Of a stretch of 64,000 nucleotides of DNA, positions 1 through 12,261 are shown piece after piece. The notes under the pieces are model-generated. The model made no database searches, was not told the origin of the DNA, and saw only the letters and a program-made list of their open reading frames with translations. This stretch comes from Medicago truncatula (Eukaryota; Streptophyta; Magnoliopsida; Fabales; Fabaceae), in NCBI RefSeq assembly GCF_003473485.1, contig NC_053049.1, positions 10,230,001 through 10,294,000 of the forward strand, given 5' to 3'. Both the position numbers and the translations under genes were made by a program. Numbering within the stretch: the stretch's first letter is position 1; each line of letters starts with the position of its first letter.

Positions 1-479
1 ATCCGGGATGTTTCCACCATGCCTTCTATAAACTCTTGGATGATACTCTTCAATCAACTTTCTTCAATCAACTCTTGGATGATACTCTTCAATTTTGTAT
101 CATTATATATTGAAAGAGCACATTGTTTTCTTAACAAGATTGATGTTGTGTTTTATTTTTAGAGAGAATACATTATTTTTTAACAATATTGATGTTGGTT
201 TTCTTTTAATTTTGTTTTCAGGTTCTATGCATAGCAATTAGAGAGAACATTTTAGAGCTTTGTTATCGCAAAGTCACATAAAGATATTTAAACAATTGGT
301 TTGACTGACAACAATATGATGCATTTAAAATATTAGAAACAATATTATATTTTAAGGTATGATGGATAATGTGGGAAAACTGGTGGATCAAATTAAAAAT
401 ATTGCTTGGGTATGGTTCTTGAGCAAATTGCAAGCAATATTTTAATCAAACTCGTGCAACGCACGGGTTATATACCTAG
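1..479 (+). mobile_element. Helitron, 3' portion and terminus
   Basis: The stretch ends in the signature of a Helitron 3' end: a GC-rich hairpin (CGTGC-AAC-GCACG, 453-465), an AT-rich spacer of about ten bases, then CTAG (476-479) followed by a host T at 480. The 5' end lies outside the window. The interior is AT-rich and holds a short repeated motif around 34-96 but no recognisable Rep/helicase. Its terminus is close to the one at 58756 on the other strand, so both may belong to one Helitron group. That the body continues leftward from 479 is inference. Confidence 0.68.
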
Positions 480-593
480 TAGAAGGTAAACATACAACAA
501 ACACCGTCATTAGGCATTTTAGGATGACAAAATCAATCCTAGTAAATATATTATTCATGGACCTATGTGACATGACTATGTTATGCATGACCC

Positions 594-1160
594 TCAGAAC
601 TCTAGTGCTAGGAAGCCAAAAATGTCAAATGCAAATGATATAAAAACATGTTGATTGTCAGAACATGCTTTCTCTTGTTTGACTACTTTAATTGGCGCAA
701 CTTTTAGGAATGTATGTCCTACCATAAAAGCCTTAACCCCTAATCTCACAAGCGGTGAAATCCCAATCAAGTCCACACATACATGTTTTCCTCCTACCAA
801 TCCGTAAAACATAACATTTGCAAGCCCATATTTCAATCTTCTATCTAGTGAGTCAGTTAGAAAGATCACATGCCCATCCTTCTTCACTGATACTCTCACC
901 CGCTTGGATATATCAAAAATGACATTCTTAACAAAGTCATGTTTGTACTTAAAGCCGTGAAGCTCCTTACAATGAACTGCATGCTCCTTAAAAGTATCCA
1001 GGCACACCTTACGGCAAACGGGGTGCATGTCATCAATATGAAATAATAGAATCATAAGACAATATCTGCAGATATTACGATACTCCACTGATGATATATG
1101 CTTACCTAACTCATCAACAAGGATAGTTAGAAGAAAATCATGAACATGTGTTACTTGCAA
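594..1160 (-). pseudogene. Non-LTR reverse transcriptase C-terminal remnant with restriction-like endonuclease domain
   Basis: A 188-codon minus-strand frame that starts on TTG, not ATG. A C-x3-C-x6-H-x3-C cluster (CRKVCLDTFKEHAVHC, about residues 50-65) is followed by KYKHDFV and then by a segment ending GKHVCVDLI. Order and spacing resemble the CCHC knuckle plus PD-x12-D restriction-like endonuclease found at the C-terminus of R2-type non-LTR elements. The position expected for the first catalytic Asp reads Asn (ANVMFYG), so the nuclease is probably dead. Legume genomes carry many such orphan tails, often left unnamed. No reverse transcriptase is visible upstream, so this is a fragment. The family call is an inference from motif spacing. 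Confidence 0.45.
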
Positions 1161-1164
1161 GCAC

Positions 1165-3110
1165 CCTAAAACTGATTAGACGTTTAATGGTCATGTCAAA
1201 CTTAACTTCTATATCTTAAACAATTTTCCTAAAGAGGGAAATTGTGAAAACATATTGTACTTTAGGAAAGACGATGTCATTGTAGGTAAATCTCAAAATC
1301 CAGAATCACACCACAATGACCATCCAAAACATAAGGAGACACAAACTCATACGAGGTAAGAGAGCACCACAAACATCGTTCAAATTTACTATGAAATTTA
1401 TGTATAACTTACCATACCAAGTGCAACATTCTGGTTTTGAATTCAAGTCACGGTAGATGTCATGGTTGAATTTCTTTGATATTTAATTTTGAAGGATTAC
1501 ATAAACAACCCAAATGCTGCATTTAAATAAATAAACATTGATGTATAAGTTTTGTCAAGTTGGTCCCAAAATGGAAATTTGAATAACTGAATTAAATATA
1601 ACTCCCGTATAGTGGCATATCATTGATCCATTGGAGAAGAAAGTTATTACCAAGTTGAATTGTGAAGTACACGTTTACAGTACAATGAAATAGTCACACC
1701 AGCAAACAAAACCATTGGACTTGCCGCTGTTTCTTCCTTCTTCTATGACGTCTACAGTCAATATAATTATACATGTGGAGTTTTGTGACAGTGGGGAAAA
1801 AAAAAGGATAAACAAAGAAGGGCCAATTTGATAAATTAGTCGATAGTTGATAGTAGATAAACTAATAGATTGAATTTGCAGTGTTTGAAAAAATAGCGGT
1901 TGAATTTATTAGTTTGTGTGTTTTAATCCATAATCATGATTAACAAATGCTTAAGAGTTTAGTTTGTTTTGTTTGGATAAGTTTGTTAGGAAGTTACAAG
2001 ATACTTGCTCTCTAAGTCATTGTGTATAAATACATAATTGTAACTCAATTTCAAAATCTAATGAGAATAACAACTTTCCAATATTATCTTCTCTCTCTTT
2101 CATAAACCTATAACAACCTCTAACCACCATAACCAACTTCATCTTCTCCGTTGGAAACCCTAATTTCAGTTTGGTTGTGCATGAAGAAACCATAATTGCG
2201 CTAATAGAATTAATCGATTGTATGAAATGATAATGTATTGTCATGTGAGGACGAATGTGTCATCTAGTAGGCTTAGTTTTATGAAACGAAAATGAACTCT
2301 TTTGCATCGAGTTTGATTTTATAATTTATAGACTAACAAATAAACTAACTCCTAACATGCATGAATTTCATGGGTGTTCTAACTTTCAAGTTTTTTTTTC
2401 CTACTAGTTCCTCTCTTGTATTTGAATCCTTGGCGCTAAAAATTCAACAATTTACTGGAAATACTTCTTGGATACAATTCACTATGACAATTTTTAGAAG
2501 TTGTGAAGTTTGATTTTTCAAATATTTCTAGGCGTTGTTTTTGAATTTCCTTCACTCTTGGTCTTTGAAATAATATTCCTCGAACTCTTGACAAGACGTT
2601 TCTGACTTGAATATTGAACTTTCAAGTAATAATGTTGTATATGTAATCAATCAAATAAAAAACGCTTAAATCGAAGCTTTCATGTAACAGGTGCCCCCAA
2701 ATGTCGTTTTTCAAAAGGATTTGAAATTGACATTGACATTTTATATTTGAAAATGCAAATAAGTGAAACATTTTCAAGTGAAACAAGAAGTTATTATTAA
2801 CTTTCTCATAACGTGAAATAATTAGATAATCTCATGATTATATCCACGATGACGGTTCGAGTTCTATATGTTTATAATCATGGCCATCCCTATTTAGTAA
2901 CATGTCTTTGTAATTCTAAGGAAAACAATCTTTAGACTTTCGGATAATTTGTATGATTTATTTCTTAAGATCTTCATCTAAAAGAAAACAATCTTTAGGT
3001 TTAATATATTTTCGGCCACACAGACCAAAATTCGAGCAATGAAGCTCGAGCGGATGATATGAGGATCCATTCGTTGGCCATCTAGCGACCGAAGTTACTT
3101 TCCAATCATT
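1165..3110. other. AT-rich intergenic sequence
   Basis: No convincing coding region, RNA gene or intact element seen. Open frames here are short, lack recognisable domains and fall in AT-rich DNA. Confidence 0.6.
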
Positions 3111-3113
3111 GTT

Positions 3114-3308
3114 CTACTTGAACTCCATATGAGGATTTAAGCTTTTGAGTAACTTTTTCGTATTCAAAATCTCAGCATTTGCTCCTTTGTAGATGAATTC
3201 ATCTGCTTTTACATGCTCAACATACCTTTCTTCATTCCAAAGTACCGATTGTTGATGTATTGTAGATAGAACAATACCAACATCATGTATCCATTCTCGA
3301 CCTAACAA
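3114..3308 (-). mobile_element. Ty3/gypsy LTR-retrotransposon relic, polyprotein fragment
   Basis: About 64 codons on the minus strand contain LGREWIHDVG and nearby residues typical of the stretch after the protease in plant Ty3/gypsy polyproteins. Only this small internal piece remains. No LTRs, primer-binding site or other domains were found, so it is an old, broken fossil. Family assignment rests on one motif. Confidence 0.5.
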
Positions 3309-3309
3309 T

Positions 3310-4787
3310 AATTGTAATTAGATTTAGAAGGAACTACAATAAGCATTGTTGATCAAACCTTTAAATTTAGAGCAATAAAATCATTAGAATTTCAGTTGAG
3401 AATAATTTTAATAAAAAAATACTCTTTCATTTCCATTATAAGTGTTACTTTTATAAAAGAAGAAGAAGTTAATTTTAAATTTTTATTTCTTCCGAATATT
3501 CATTTGTTTTGATTCTGTAAAAAATAAAATTGTTTTTTAAATACATTTTCCGCCCTATGAATATAATCTATTTTGTGTGACAAGTCAAGTGATAAACGTA
3601 AGTATTTTGATATCTCTGTAACATATTTTTAACCATCACCTTTTTTATTGAGTGAATCTCATATAAATTAATAATACCCACGGAATTTTATCCAATAAAA
3701 ATGCGTAATAAAAAAAAAATTATAAATAGAGTGTTCTTAACATTTATCAACTTTTTATTTAGTACTACTTACTAGTATTTATCAAAATATTTAAGTTTAT
3801 CCAGTTAAATAAAACAATTTTGTTTAGTTAAGTTTTAAGGTAAGTTCTTTTCGTTTGTTAATCAACAAAAATTAAAAATACCTTTGTCAACTAGTACATT
3901 GCCAACTGATGCCTGAAGGCTTTTAATTTAAGCATTCAAAGTTTCAACTACACATATCAGCAAGGCATTATTAAATTCATTAACTCTAGAACTCTTAACT
4001 CCCCACTTTGCCTTGTTGATTAGAGACTCATTTTTTATTAGCAAAAATAAAAAAGAGACTCGTTTTTATAAACTATCAACATCAACGTAAGCAAGGCGAC
4101 GTCACTTTTTAAACTTTGAATAAAAAAGTTTTCTAGTGTAATAATTCATTCAAAATCATAATCATAAACCAAGAAATATTGGATATATTTTTAAACATAT
4201 AATATGATATATGAGATGCAACCAAGAATTTTCAACTTTTCTTCCGCGTTGTTGCTCACTACCCTTATGGGAGACCATAGCACCAACGTGTCCTTCTCTT
4301 TTGCAACTTTTCTAGACCTATTCAATAGGCCATCATAAGAAATTAAATAATTTCAAGGTTTCACATTAGAAAAGGTTTCTTTTTATTTTCTAACACAAGA
4401 AAGTAATATGAATATACCATACCAAAAAAAGGACCCACATTGTAGAAAACACATTAACCCATCATCCTCTTTCCCCTTTTCCTTCTCTTTTCTTCTTAAT
4501 AAATACCACCTTCCTCTCACCTTCATTTTTGAGCATGTCCCTTTCTATTTTCACACACATCACTCTCTATCTTTCATCCCTTATATCTCCTCCTCACTCA
4601 TCACATCTTCAACAATCCTACTCATACTTAAAAAAAAAAAAAAAAACTTATTTCTTTTAGTTCTCCATTTGGCATTTCATTAGCTTTATCAACAAATTTC
4701 AAAATCCTTGTTCTTCATGTGCTAGTAGTATAGTGCTTATTTTACTAAATAAACCTTTCTTGTGCTATTATAATTATTTTTCAAAAA
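3310..4787. other. Upstream region of the WRKY gene
   Basis: AT-rich 5' flank. The last 350 bases are pyrimidine-rich and probably include the 5' UTR. A long open frame there (4408-4683) is low complexity and ends before the WRKY start codon, so it is not called a gene. A GTCAA (W-box core on the minus strand) lies near 3887. Confidence 0.45.
4098..4105. promoter_or_regulatory. Putative bZIP/TGA-type site (GACGTCAC)
   Basis: GACGTCAC contains the ACGT core and TGACG of as-1-like elements, about 690 bases upstream of the WRKY start. Group III WRKY genes are commonly salicylate-responsive, which makes the site plausible. One short motif is weak evidence. Confidence 0.28.
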
Positions 4788-7396
4788 ATGAAAGAGAGCA
4801 TTAAGTGTGAAGAAATTGGTCTCATTGGTGAACTAATCCAAGGTGAAGAGCTAGCAAAGAAGCTTTATGACCAAATTTTCTCTCCATCATCACCATCATC
4901 ATCAACATCATCATCATCATCATCATCAACATCAACTTCATCACATCAAGTCTTAATTGACAAATTAATTTTGTCCATTGAGACAGCAATAACCATGGCA
5001 AAGGGTAATGAGGGAAAAATTAAGACAAACAATGTCAACATGATGGATTCTCATTGTTCAAATGGAAGCCCTAAAAGTGAGGTCCAAGACTCAAAGTTCA
5101 AGCACAAACATGTGTCTAAGAAAAGGTATATTGGATTAAATTACAAAATTATTGTTTCCTTTTGAACTTAGTGGTGAATTTTCAAGGTTCACTATCTCAT
5201 AATTTTCATTATTCTTTGGAATTTTGTGGTGCAGAAAAACCGTGCCTAAGTGGACAGAGCAAGTGAAGGTTTATTCTGGAACAGCAGCTGAAGGGTCTGT
5301 GGAGGATGGTCATAGCTGGAGAAAGTATGGACAAAAGGATATTCTTGGAGCTAAGTTTCCAAGGTAACAATCATTTTTTACATCATCTATGTTTAATTTG
5401 TGCAAACATATGCTTAATGCTTCTTTAAATTCATAGTAAATTTTTGTTGCTTATTAAAGTATTATCTGACTCGAAAGATTAATACGTGAAATTACACGCT
5501 TAAAATATTAGATTCGTACTAAAAAAATTAATTACTTTTGCTTGAGATACCGCAATACCCCATGCTGTAAAGAATTTTTTTCATCAAACTTTCTAAAAGT
5601 GAAAGTTGTAATGTTGTCACCTGATATAGGAACTTTTTTTTTTTTATTTGTTCATTTTAGCTTTTTTTAGTACATAAGAAATTTTTTGATTGGTGCAAGT
5701 GGCCTTGGGTACCCCACTGATTAAAATATCATTGGCCAATCAACCAATAATGTCTAAAATAAGAAGGAGGGAAAATAAAAAAATACTATCAAATGATGTG
5801 AAAGGACAAAAATGCTTTTAAAAAGACAATGAAAGTTATCCAAAGGACAAAGTTAGAAAGATTTAATTCTGGTAGGTAGCTGTACTAAGTTGTTATTACT
5901 AAAAGGGAAAGGACATTGGAAAAATTTAACAATTGAATCAAGTTACTTGTACTTTTTTACCATTCATGCACCAATTTAAGTTAGCATTAAATACCTATAC
6001 TATAGCATGTTAGCCAAATTCACTTTTATAGACAACATCATAACATGTACAATATTCATACAATTATGGAACCATTTATATAAATTCAGACAATTATGGA
6101 GCCATTAGGTTAAATTGTCAGATTAAGATTAAGACAATTCACATTTTGAGCTCAATTTACTAACCTAAAGTCAAAATGTAGGCCATCTTATCATAAACAA
6201 GATGATGTGCCTGGTTTCCTCAAAAAAAGAAGTTGATGTGCCTCAATTAAATTTGTGATTCACTAAACATAGAAACTTTAGATTTCAAATAGGGGAAAGA
6301 AAAATACAAACATTCAAATATAAATATTATTACTAATATTTTAATATTCATGTACTTTTCATCCCTACTTGATATGTTCCATAATTAAAGATGATCCATC
6401 TAGATTTGTTTTTGGTCGAATAATTAGGCTAGACTCACACTATAAATGCAGAGAAGTGAGGAATTTGGGGTTCGAACTCTGACCCGACCTCTACATTTCA
6501 ATCTCCATGAAATTACCAACTAAATTGTATTTACATGACTATACATCTGGGTTTAGATACCCTTCTTTTAATTCTTCAATAATTTTACACATACGTTTTA
6601 ATATAAACCTTTAACACTACTTTTTTTAAAACAAAATTGGAAGTGCAGGGCCATCAATACCACAAAAAAATTTAATATCATTTTTTATATTTCCTACATG
6701 AGCATAGAATCTAAGGACATTTTGTTATTCTTAGTTTTCTTCTATTTTATTAATTTTTCCTATTGAAGCAAAATGTTTTTTATATTTATCTAACAGATAG
6801 TGATTTTGCAATGCAGAGGATACTACAGATGCACACATAGACATGCACAAGGTTGTCTAGCTACTAAGCAAGTGCAAAAATCAGATGAAGATGAAATGAT
6901 ATGTGAGATAACCTACAAAGGAAGACACACATGTACTCAATCTAACAAGGCACTCCCATCAAAAACAAAGTTGAAATTTGGACAAAATAAATCACAACTC
7001 AATCAAAAAATTCAACCCCAAGAAGAGAAAATACAATCACCTCTAGAAAATAATTTCTCTATTGACGACAAGGAGGATATATTTCAATCATTCAATTTTT
7101 CCTCTCCATCAATAGGATCTGAAAATGAAGATAACAACATATTTTTAGAGACCATGATTGAAAACAATTTCATGGAAAATGAGGATAACAATATATTCTC
7201 AGATTCAAACATTTTCTGCTTGTCATCACTATTGGATTTGGACAGCACTGGACTAGGCCCAAGCGAGAGTAACATCACTGAGATAATTTCAGGCCCAAAT
7301 TCTATTGCCAATTCCCCAATGGATTTTGATCTCTATAATGACATAAATTTCGACATGGATGATTTCTCTATCAACACACAAGAACTTTGCTATTGA
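4788..7396 (+). CDS. Group III WRKY transcription factor (WRKY41/53/30-like)
   Basis: Three exons, 4788-5125, 5235-5363 and 6817-7396, give 348 aa. All introns are GT-AG and the frame is preserved. The N-terminus has an EIGLIGELIQGEELAKKLYD helix typical of the WRKY41/53/30 branch, then a Ser-rich tract and a basic KHKHVSKKRK segment. The WRKY domain has WRKYGQK at 141-147 and a zinc finger of the group III form C-x7-C-x23-H-x1-C (C161, C169, H193, C195). The second intron splits the Arg codon just before GYYRC, the conserved WRKY intron position. The C-terminal half is rich in Asp, Asn, Glu and Phe and could be a transactivation region. Family members bind W-boxes in the nucleus and act in salicylate, defence and senescence responses; the exact orthologue is not resolved. 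Intron 2 (1453 bp) contains dispersed repeats. Confidence 0.95.
4883..4943 (+). repeat. (TCA)n microsatellite coding a Ser-rich tract
   Basis: An imperfect TCA/TCC array inside WRKY exon 1 encodes the Ser/Thr/Pro run at about residues 32-52. Being in frame with a 3-base unit, length change would lengthen or shorten the tract without breaking the frame. Confidence 0.85.
5985..6545. repeat. Dispersed repeat inside WRKY intron 2, ending in a SINE-like unit
   Basis: This intronic block matches 15120-15580 over most of its length, with scattered substitutions and small indels. Shared stretches include the region of ACCTAAAGTCAAAATGTAGG and the following 200 bases. Its right third (about 6411-6545), read on the minus strand, has an A-box-like TTTAGTTGGTAA and a B-box-like AGTTCGAACC, as in the SINEs at 10729, 11638 and 12262 but more decayed. 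Either one repeat family inserted twice, or one place copied from the other. Confidence 0.6.
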
Positions 7397-7399
7397 TGA

Positions 7400-8120
7400 A
7401 TAATAGCACTTAGAAATTTTGTGCATGGATTAACTTGTGAGTTTTGTAGATCAAGATTAGTAAAATGGCAAAGAGGAGGATTACAATATGTAGTAATCAT
7501 GTTTTGTGTGTCCAAAAATAAGAACAATGAAACTTCCTTTCTAAGTTAGTTAGGAGAGTTTTTCGGGTTAGTTAGGATGTAATGTGAAAATATTTTTTAT
7601 ATTGTAGTTGGCTATTGTATTTCACTATTTTGAGGTTTCTTTGTTCTGTTGTAACTTAGTCATCATCCATCTATCATATGTCTTCTTTTGTTCAAGCCGA
7701 GGAAGAAATTGCGAAATAAATAGTTTTTGGTTTACCCTATATTTGCTGTCTAAAGTTGTTATTATTAATGCATCATTTCACAAAAATTATTATCAATGTC
7801 TTCCTTGATTGTCGGTCCGTTGAGGATTTTGGAAGTCTGGGTTGTTGTTGTTGCCTAAGGGGGTGTATTGGATTTAGATTTCAAATAATTTTAAAAAAAA
7901 AACATTTTGATTATAAAATAAGTTTTGTTGTATTCAATCAAGATTTTTAATACCGTGTGTTTGGGTCAATTTCCTTGCCTTTTATTTACTCCAAACTTAT
8001 TTTAATATTGATGGATGGATTTAGTGCCTTGTTGTTGTATTCCCTTAAGGAATTTAGCTTTAAACTTGAGTTTTGAAGTATATTTCGTGGTGTTACTTCA
8101 ATTGAGTTTAGCTTGAGTCT
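7400..8120. other. 3' flank of the WRKY gene
   Basis: Probably 3' UTR followed by AT-rich spacer. No gene or element recognised. Confidence 0.5.
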
Positions 8121-8134
8121 ATACTTTAAAGAAG

Positions 8135-8425
8135 ATTTGACCCGGTGTTGGGTCCATGCACGAAATTAGGAGCTTTCCTTTCGGGCGATCTTCGTTGGGG
8201 ACTTTGCGGTCCAGACATGAGAGGATCATTAATAACGAGCGCAAATTTGTTTGTGGTTCGTCTAGGTCTGCTCGAGGAAGGTCTGCCCTTTGCCAAAGGG
8301 TGACTCCTCTCGACCCCTGGCATGGGCTTTGCCTTTCTGTGAAGGTGTACTGTGTTCAAGGGGGGTCCTTTGTTGTACAATGGCTAACTGTAGAGTGGGG
8401 TTATCCGAAAATCCACTTCTCTACC
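8135..8425. other. GC-richer island, possible organellar (mitochondrial) insert
   Basis: Roughly 290 bases of near-balanced composition stand out sharply from AT-rich flanks. Both strands stay open for 80-90 codons with no recognisable protein. The texture recalls angiosperm mitochondrial intergenic DNA, which suggests a NUMT, but nothing here proves it. It could also be an old gene or element fragment. Confidence 0.3.
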
Positions 8426-8439
8426 GATGATTAATATTC

Positions 8440-9260
8440 TTTTTTCAGATGTGTGCATTTGAAGGGATGTTGGGGTTGCAGAAAGCTTCTCTCATATTGA
8501 AAATTCTCCATCCACTTGTGTTTCTTCTTCACACGATGTGGTCTTTCGTTGCGTAATTGCTTTATAGGTGACTCAAAATTATCAAATCATACCTCCCAAT
8601 CTCACAAAACTTATTGAGAGTCATGAATCCATCATTGTTTTTTGAACTGAAGTGTAACCCTCAATCGACTAATTTTCAAAGGTTGAGCAATATAAAGAGC
8701 ATATAGGCAATCATCCTTTCATTGAGTTGTTGAGGCTTATATGAGCCAACTAGAGAAATGTTAGGAAAATTATTTTCAACATTCTCTAACATTCATTTTT
8801 TTATTGGGTGAAATCAATATAGATCTTACACTTTAGAAATAGATCCCACATAAAGTGATGAGACTTGTATTGATTTCACATAATAAAAGAGTGAGTGTAA
8901 AATAGAGTCTTGAAAAAAGAGTATTTCTAACACTCCTCGAAGCAGCTATATTAAGAGACAACTCCTCTGGTCCCATATTCTCATCTTAGCCCACAAATAC
9001 ATGTCAAATTAAAGACAAAGTTTTATTCATATCTCTCTCTTCTTCTCTTTTCCCACCATTTTGAACATCATTATCCCTCTTAACTTCTCAAACTTTCGTC
9101 TAAAGTTATTCAACCTTTCCATCCCTAAAGGTAGATGGTCCTTTTCTTGCTAATTTACTTTTTATTCAATTTTTATTGCTCATCTTGATATTTAAATATG
9201 CTTGTTTGTTTTGATCAGAATTTTGAACTTGTTGGAACTTTTATTTGCTTGTTTACTTAG
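8440..9260. other. AT-rich spacer
   Basis: Nothing recognised beyond short low-complexity runs. Confidence 0.5.
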
Positions 9261-9261
9261 T

Positions 9262-10154
9262 GGTGGAGTTTAACATGGGAAAGGTCAATCTTTTTCCACC
9301 ATGGGAAAGTTAACTTAAACCATTAGATTAATTGAAGAACACAATCTTATCATACACTGTCAGCACTAGATTATTTCTATTACACTTTCCACCACCCTTT
9401 ATCTTCAACCTCTACAACTCACACCACCTTGCCCAAGTACGCTATGTTCATGTATGATTAATTGTTTTGGGGCTGGAAATTTCATTTAGAATTGGTAAAT
9501 ATATAGAAAATGAAGACGAATCTGCAACTGGTTCGCCTATCTCGTTGTTGTCTCCATCCTCCACTACATTTCTCGCCGCCAACGTCCTCGTTAAACATGG
9601 GAAATTAAAACACTTAATTAATGAATTGCAAAATCCAAGCCTTCACTTGGAAAGATTAAACATGCACAACAAAATTATCTCCTATTTTCGTAAAATTTAA
9701 AAAGGGACACCGCGACTGTGAAACGGCAAGGAAGAAAGACGGCGAGTCAGCGACGGTGAGTCTGATGCATATATAACGAATTCATAGTATTAATAACACA
9801 GCTGTGAATTTCAATTGATTGTGGATTAACAACCAGAATTTGGGAACATGAGGAAATCCAATAGATTAGCAACAGTGAAGAGAAATTGGGCATTGTTTCA
9901 TTGTTTTATTATTTCTAAAATAATTTTTCATCTCGCTTTTCTTACTGCATGTTGTGAATCTGTAAAGGAACCGGGAACTGTACAAATTTAAAACTGGAGC
10001 AGATGTGAAATGAGGGAGATGAGTTGTAGAAGATAGATAGTTGGATCTAGTGTGAGACACACATGATAAGATATAATATACTCCAAAATCTGATGGTTTA
10101 TTAGAAGTGGTCCATGGTGGGAAAGGATTCACCTTTCCCATGTTAAACTCCACC
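9262..10154. mobile_element. Foldback element with ~160-bp terminal inverted repeats
   Basis: The left arm from 9262 (GGTGGAGTTTAACATGGGAA) reappears inverted ending at 10154. Similarity continues inward to about 9425 and 9995, with many substitutions. The interior has no recognised protein. Long inverted arms without a transposase fit a non-autonomous, perhaps Mutator-like, element. A target-site duplication was not clear. Confidence 0.5.
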
Positions 10155-10728
10155 TATATTGAACTCCTCTGATGGTAGCAAGGTTTGACTCATAAACGAT
10201 AGAACGATAGAACAAAATAAACAAAAGAGTCTAGCGTGATCCTTAAGATATTGAAGCAAATATTTAAGTAATGTAATACAAGTTACTTCTATGGCTAACT
10301 AATAAGTTCGAAAAAATGTAGCGTGTAAGAAGACCAACCTCGCAAAAATTGACCATGGTTGAACATTGTTTTGAGTCGGCACAAATGTAAGGTGATCAAA
10401 GCTCTTGTTTTAGTTCTTGAGAAGTAAAACGCTAACTTCTAAAGAACTAAAGAGTTTTGGCCACCTTACCTTAAAGAAGTAAAAATCTAAGGGCTTCAAA
10501 GAAACAATAGAAATACCCTTTACCTCAAACAATCTTCAGGATAATTTTCGGTATAATTAAACAATTTTCTGCCGTCATCACTCATGGGTCATGTCCACGG
10601 TCCTAGGATCAAAATCTGCTTTGTAGCATTTTATAACCTTGATGTTATGTTATATACTTTTGATAGATATATTTTATTTTTGGTTTTTTTATAGTTTGAG
10701 AATTTTATTTAGGCTTTAATGATTTATT

Positions 10729-10861
10729 TATTTTTTTGGTAATGTTAGTAGCTAGAATTCACCTTATAAGGTGAATAAGTGGGGTGTTTGGGGTTCGAAC
10801 CCCGGCCCCTGCATATAATAATGCATTGTCCTACTAACTGAGTTAGACTCACGAGACCTTA
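10729..10861 (-). mobile_element. tRNA-type SINE with target-site duplication
   Basis: On the minus strand it begins CTCGTGAGTCTAACTCAGTT (A-box region), has GGTTCGAACCCC (B-box) and ends in an A/AT-rich tail. It is flanked by the 11-base direct repeat AATGATTTATT (10718-10728, 10862-10872). Copy 2 of the segmental duplication has the uninterrupted site near 17545. Confidence 0.85.
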
Positions 10862-11637
10862 AATGATTTATTCTAACTTGATAAAAATTGTTACCAATAC
10901 TCATATTAGGATAACTAAAACAATAATTGTTAACTTTAGTGAATCGATACATTTTAAATTTTACCACTAATAAAAATAATTTTAATTTATTTTTTCTAAA
11001 AATTTCTTTATGTTAATATTTCTTACATATATGAAAGTCTCATTTTTAACGTATATTTTACGCCTCATAATAGGTTGAGCCGGCATGACATTATTCAACG
11101 AGACTTTTTCTTTTGACTAAGAGCCCGTTTAAATAAGGTTTATTTTAAGCTTATGCAAAACAATTTATACAAATAAATAAGTTGTTTTGTATTATTTGAG
11201 CTTAGGGCGCACCCAAATAATAAAACAACAATAAATAAAAAATTTAATAAAATTATTAAAGCAATAAAAACAAAGTTAAGAGAAGAAGATAAACACCAAA
11301 AAATTATGTGTGGTTCTGTATTTGAGACCTATTCCACGAGAGAGGGAGCAACAATGAATTATCTATCAGGACACATAAGCTCAATATCAATAAAATTTAG
11401 TCTCATTGGTGTTTGCTTCCTATTATAAATCAAAATCATTACTAAATTGATTTGATTAAATAAAAAAAATCATTACTACTTTTTTTTTTCATCACTTCCC
11501 ATTCATCTCTCAATCTCTTTAACTTTCTTTTCACAAATCATAATGTAGAGAGTTTAAATGAATATATGTGGATGTGTATTAACGCTTTTCCCCATTAGTT
11601 ACAAACAGCTAAAAAAAACGGTAGTCTTCTTAATTTT

Positions 11638-11768
11638 TTTTTGTCAAGTAGCCTAGTGGCTATAGCTCACACAATTTAATTATGGAGAAGTGGAGTGTCC
11701 GGGGTTCGAACCCCGGCTCCTGCATATAATATGCAATATCTCTACCAACTGAGCTAAGCTCACGAGGA
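11638..11768 (-). mobile_element. tRNA-type SINE with 16-bp target-site duplication
   Basis: Minus-strand unit with CTCGTGAGCTTAGCTCAGTT, a B-box GGTTCGAACCCC and an A-rich tail. The flanking repeats TAGTCTTCTTAATTTT at 11622-11637 and 11769-11784 are identical, so the insertion is fairly recent. Same family as the neighbours at 10729 and 12262. Confidence 0.85.
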
Positions 11769-12261
11769 TAGTCTTCTTAATTTTCTACTCTTGTTTTTTT
11801 TAACAGACGAAAGGACAAAATAATTATTGAAACTCAAACACAAGTTGAGGGATCGGGGTATTTTTACCAATTGAGTTAGGATTTGTGCAAACTTTGCTAC
11901 AATTGTTATCTCTAAGCGTATCATGTTGTGTATCATAACGAAATCACAAAAAAAAAAAATGAAAGAAAGGAGAAATATTTAACCATAAGAGATTAATTTA
12001 TATGGATTGTTATTGTAAAACTCTTTCAGACATTCAATCAAACAACATAAAGTAGATATTTGTAAAGATATTTTAGGAACAAATCAAAAAATGACATTAT
12101 TCAATATGATTTGATTAAATACATAAAAAAAAAGTTTTAGTTGGTTTAAATGCATTAAATCCTAACCATAAACAATGTTTTATTTAATTTCCATTATATT
12201 AATAAATAAATAAATATAATCTCTATTTAAACGTAGCTAAATAGGTCACCGTGAGTATCAT

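Noticed and set aside
4408-4683. 91-codon plus-strand open frame before the WRKY gene
   Set aside because: Low-complexity pyrimidine-rich sequence, no domain, falls in the likely WRKY 5' UTR.
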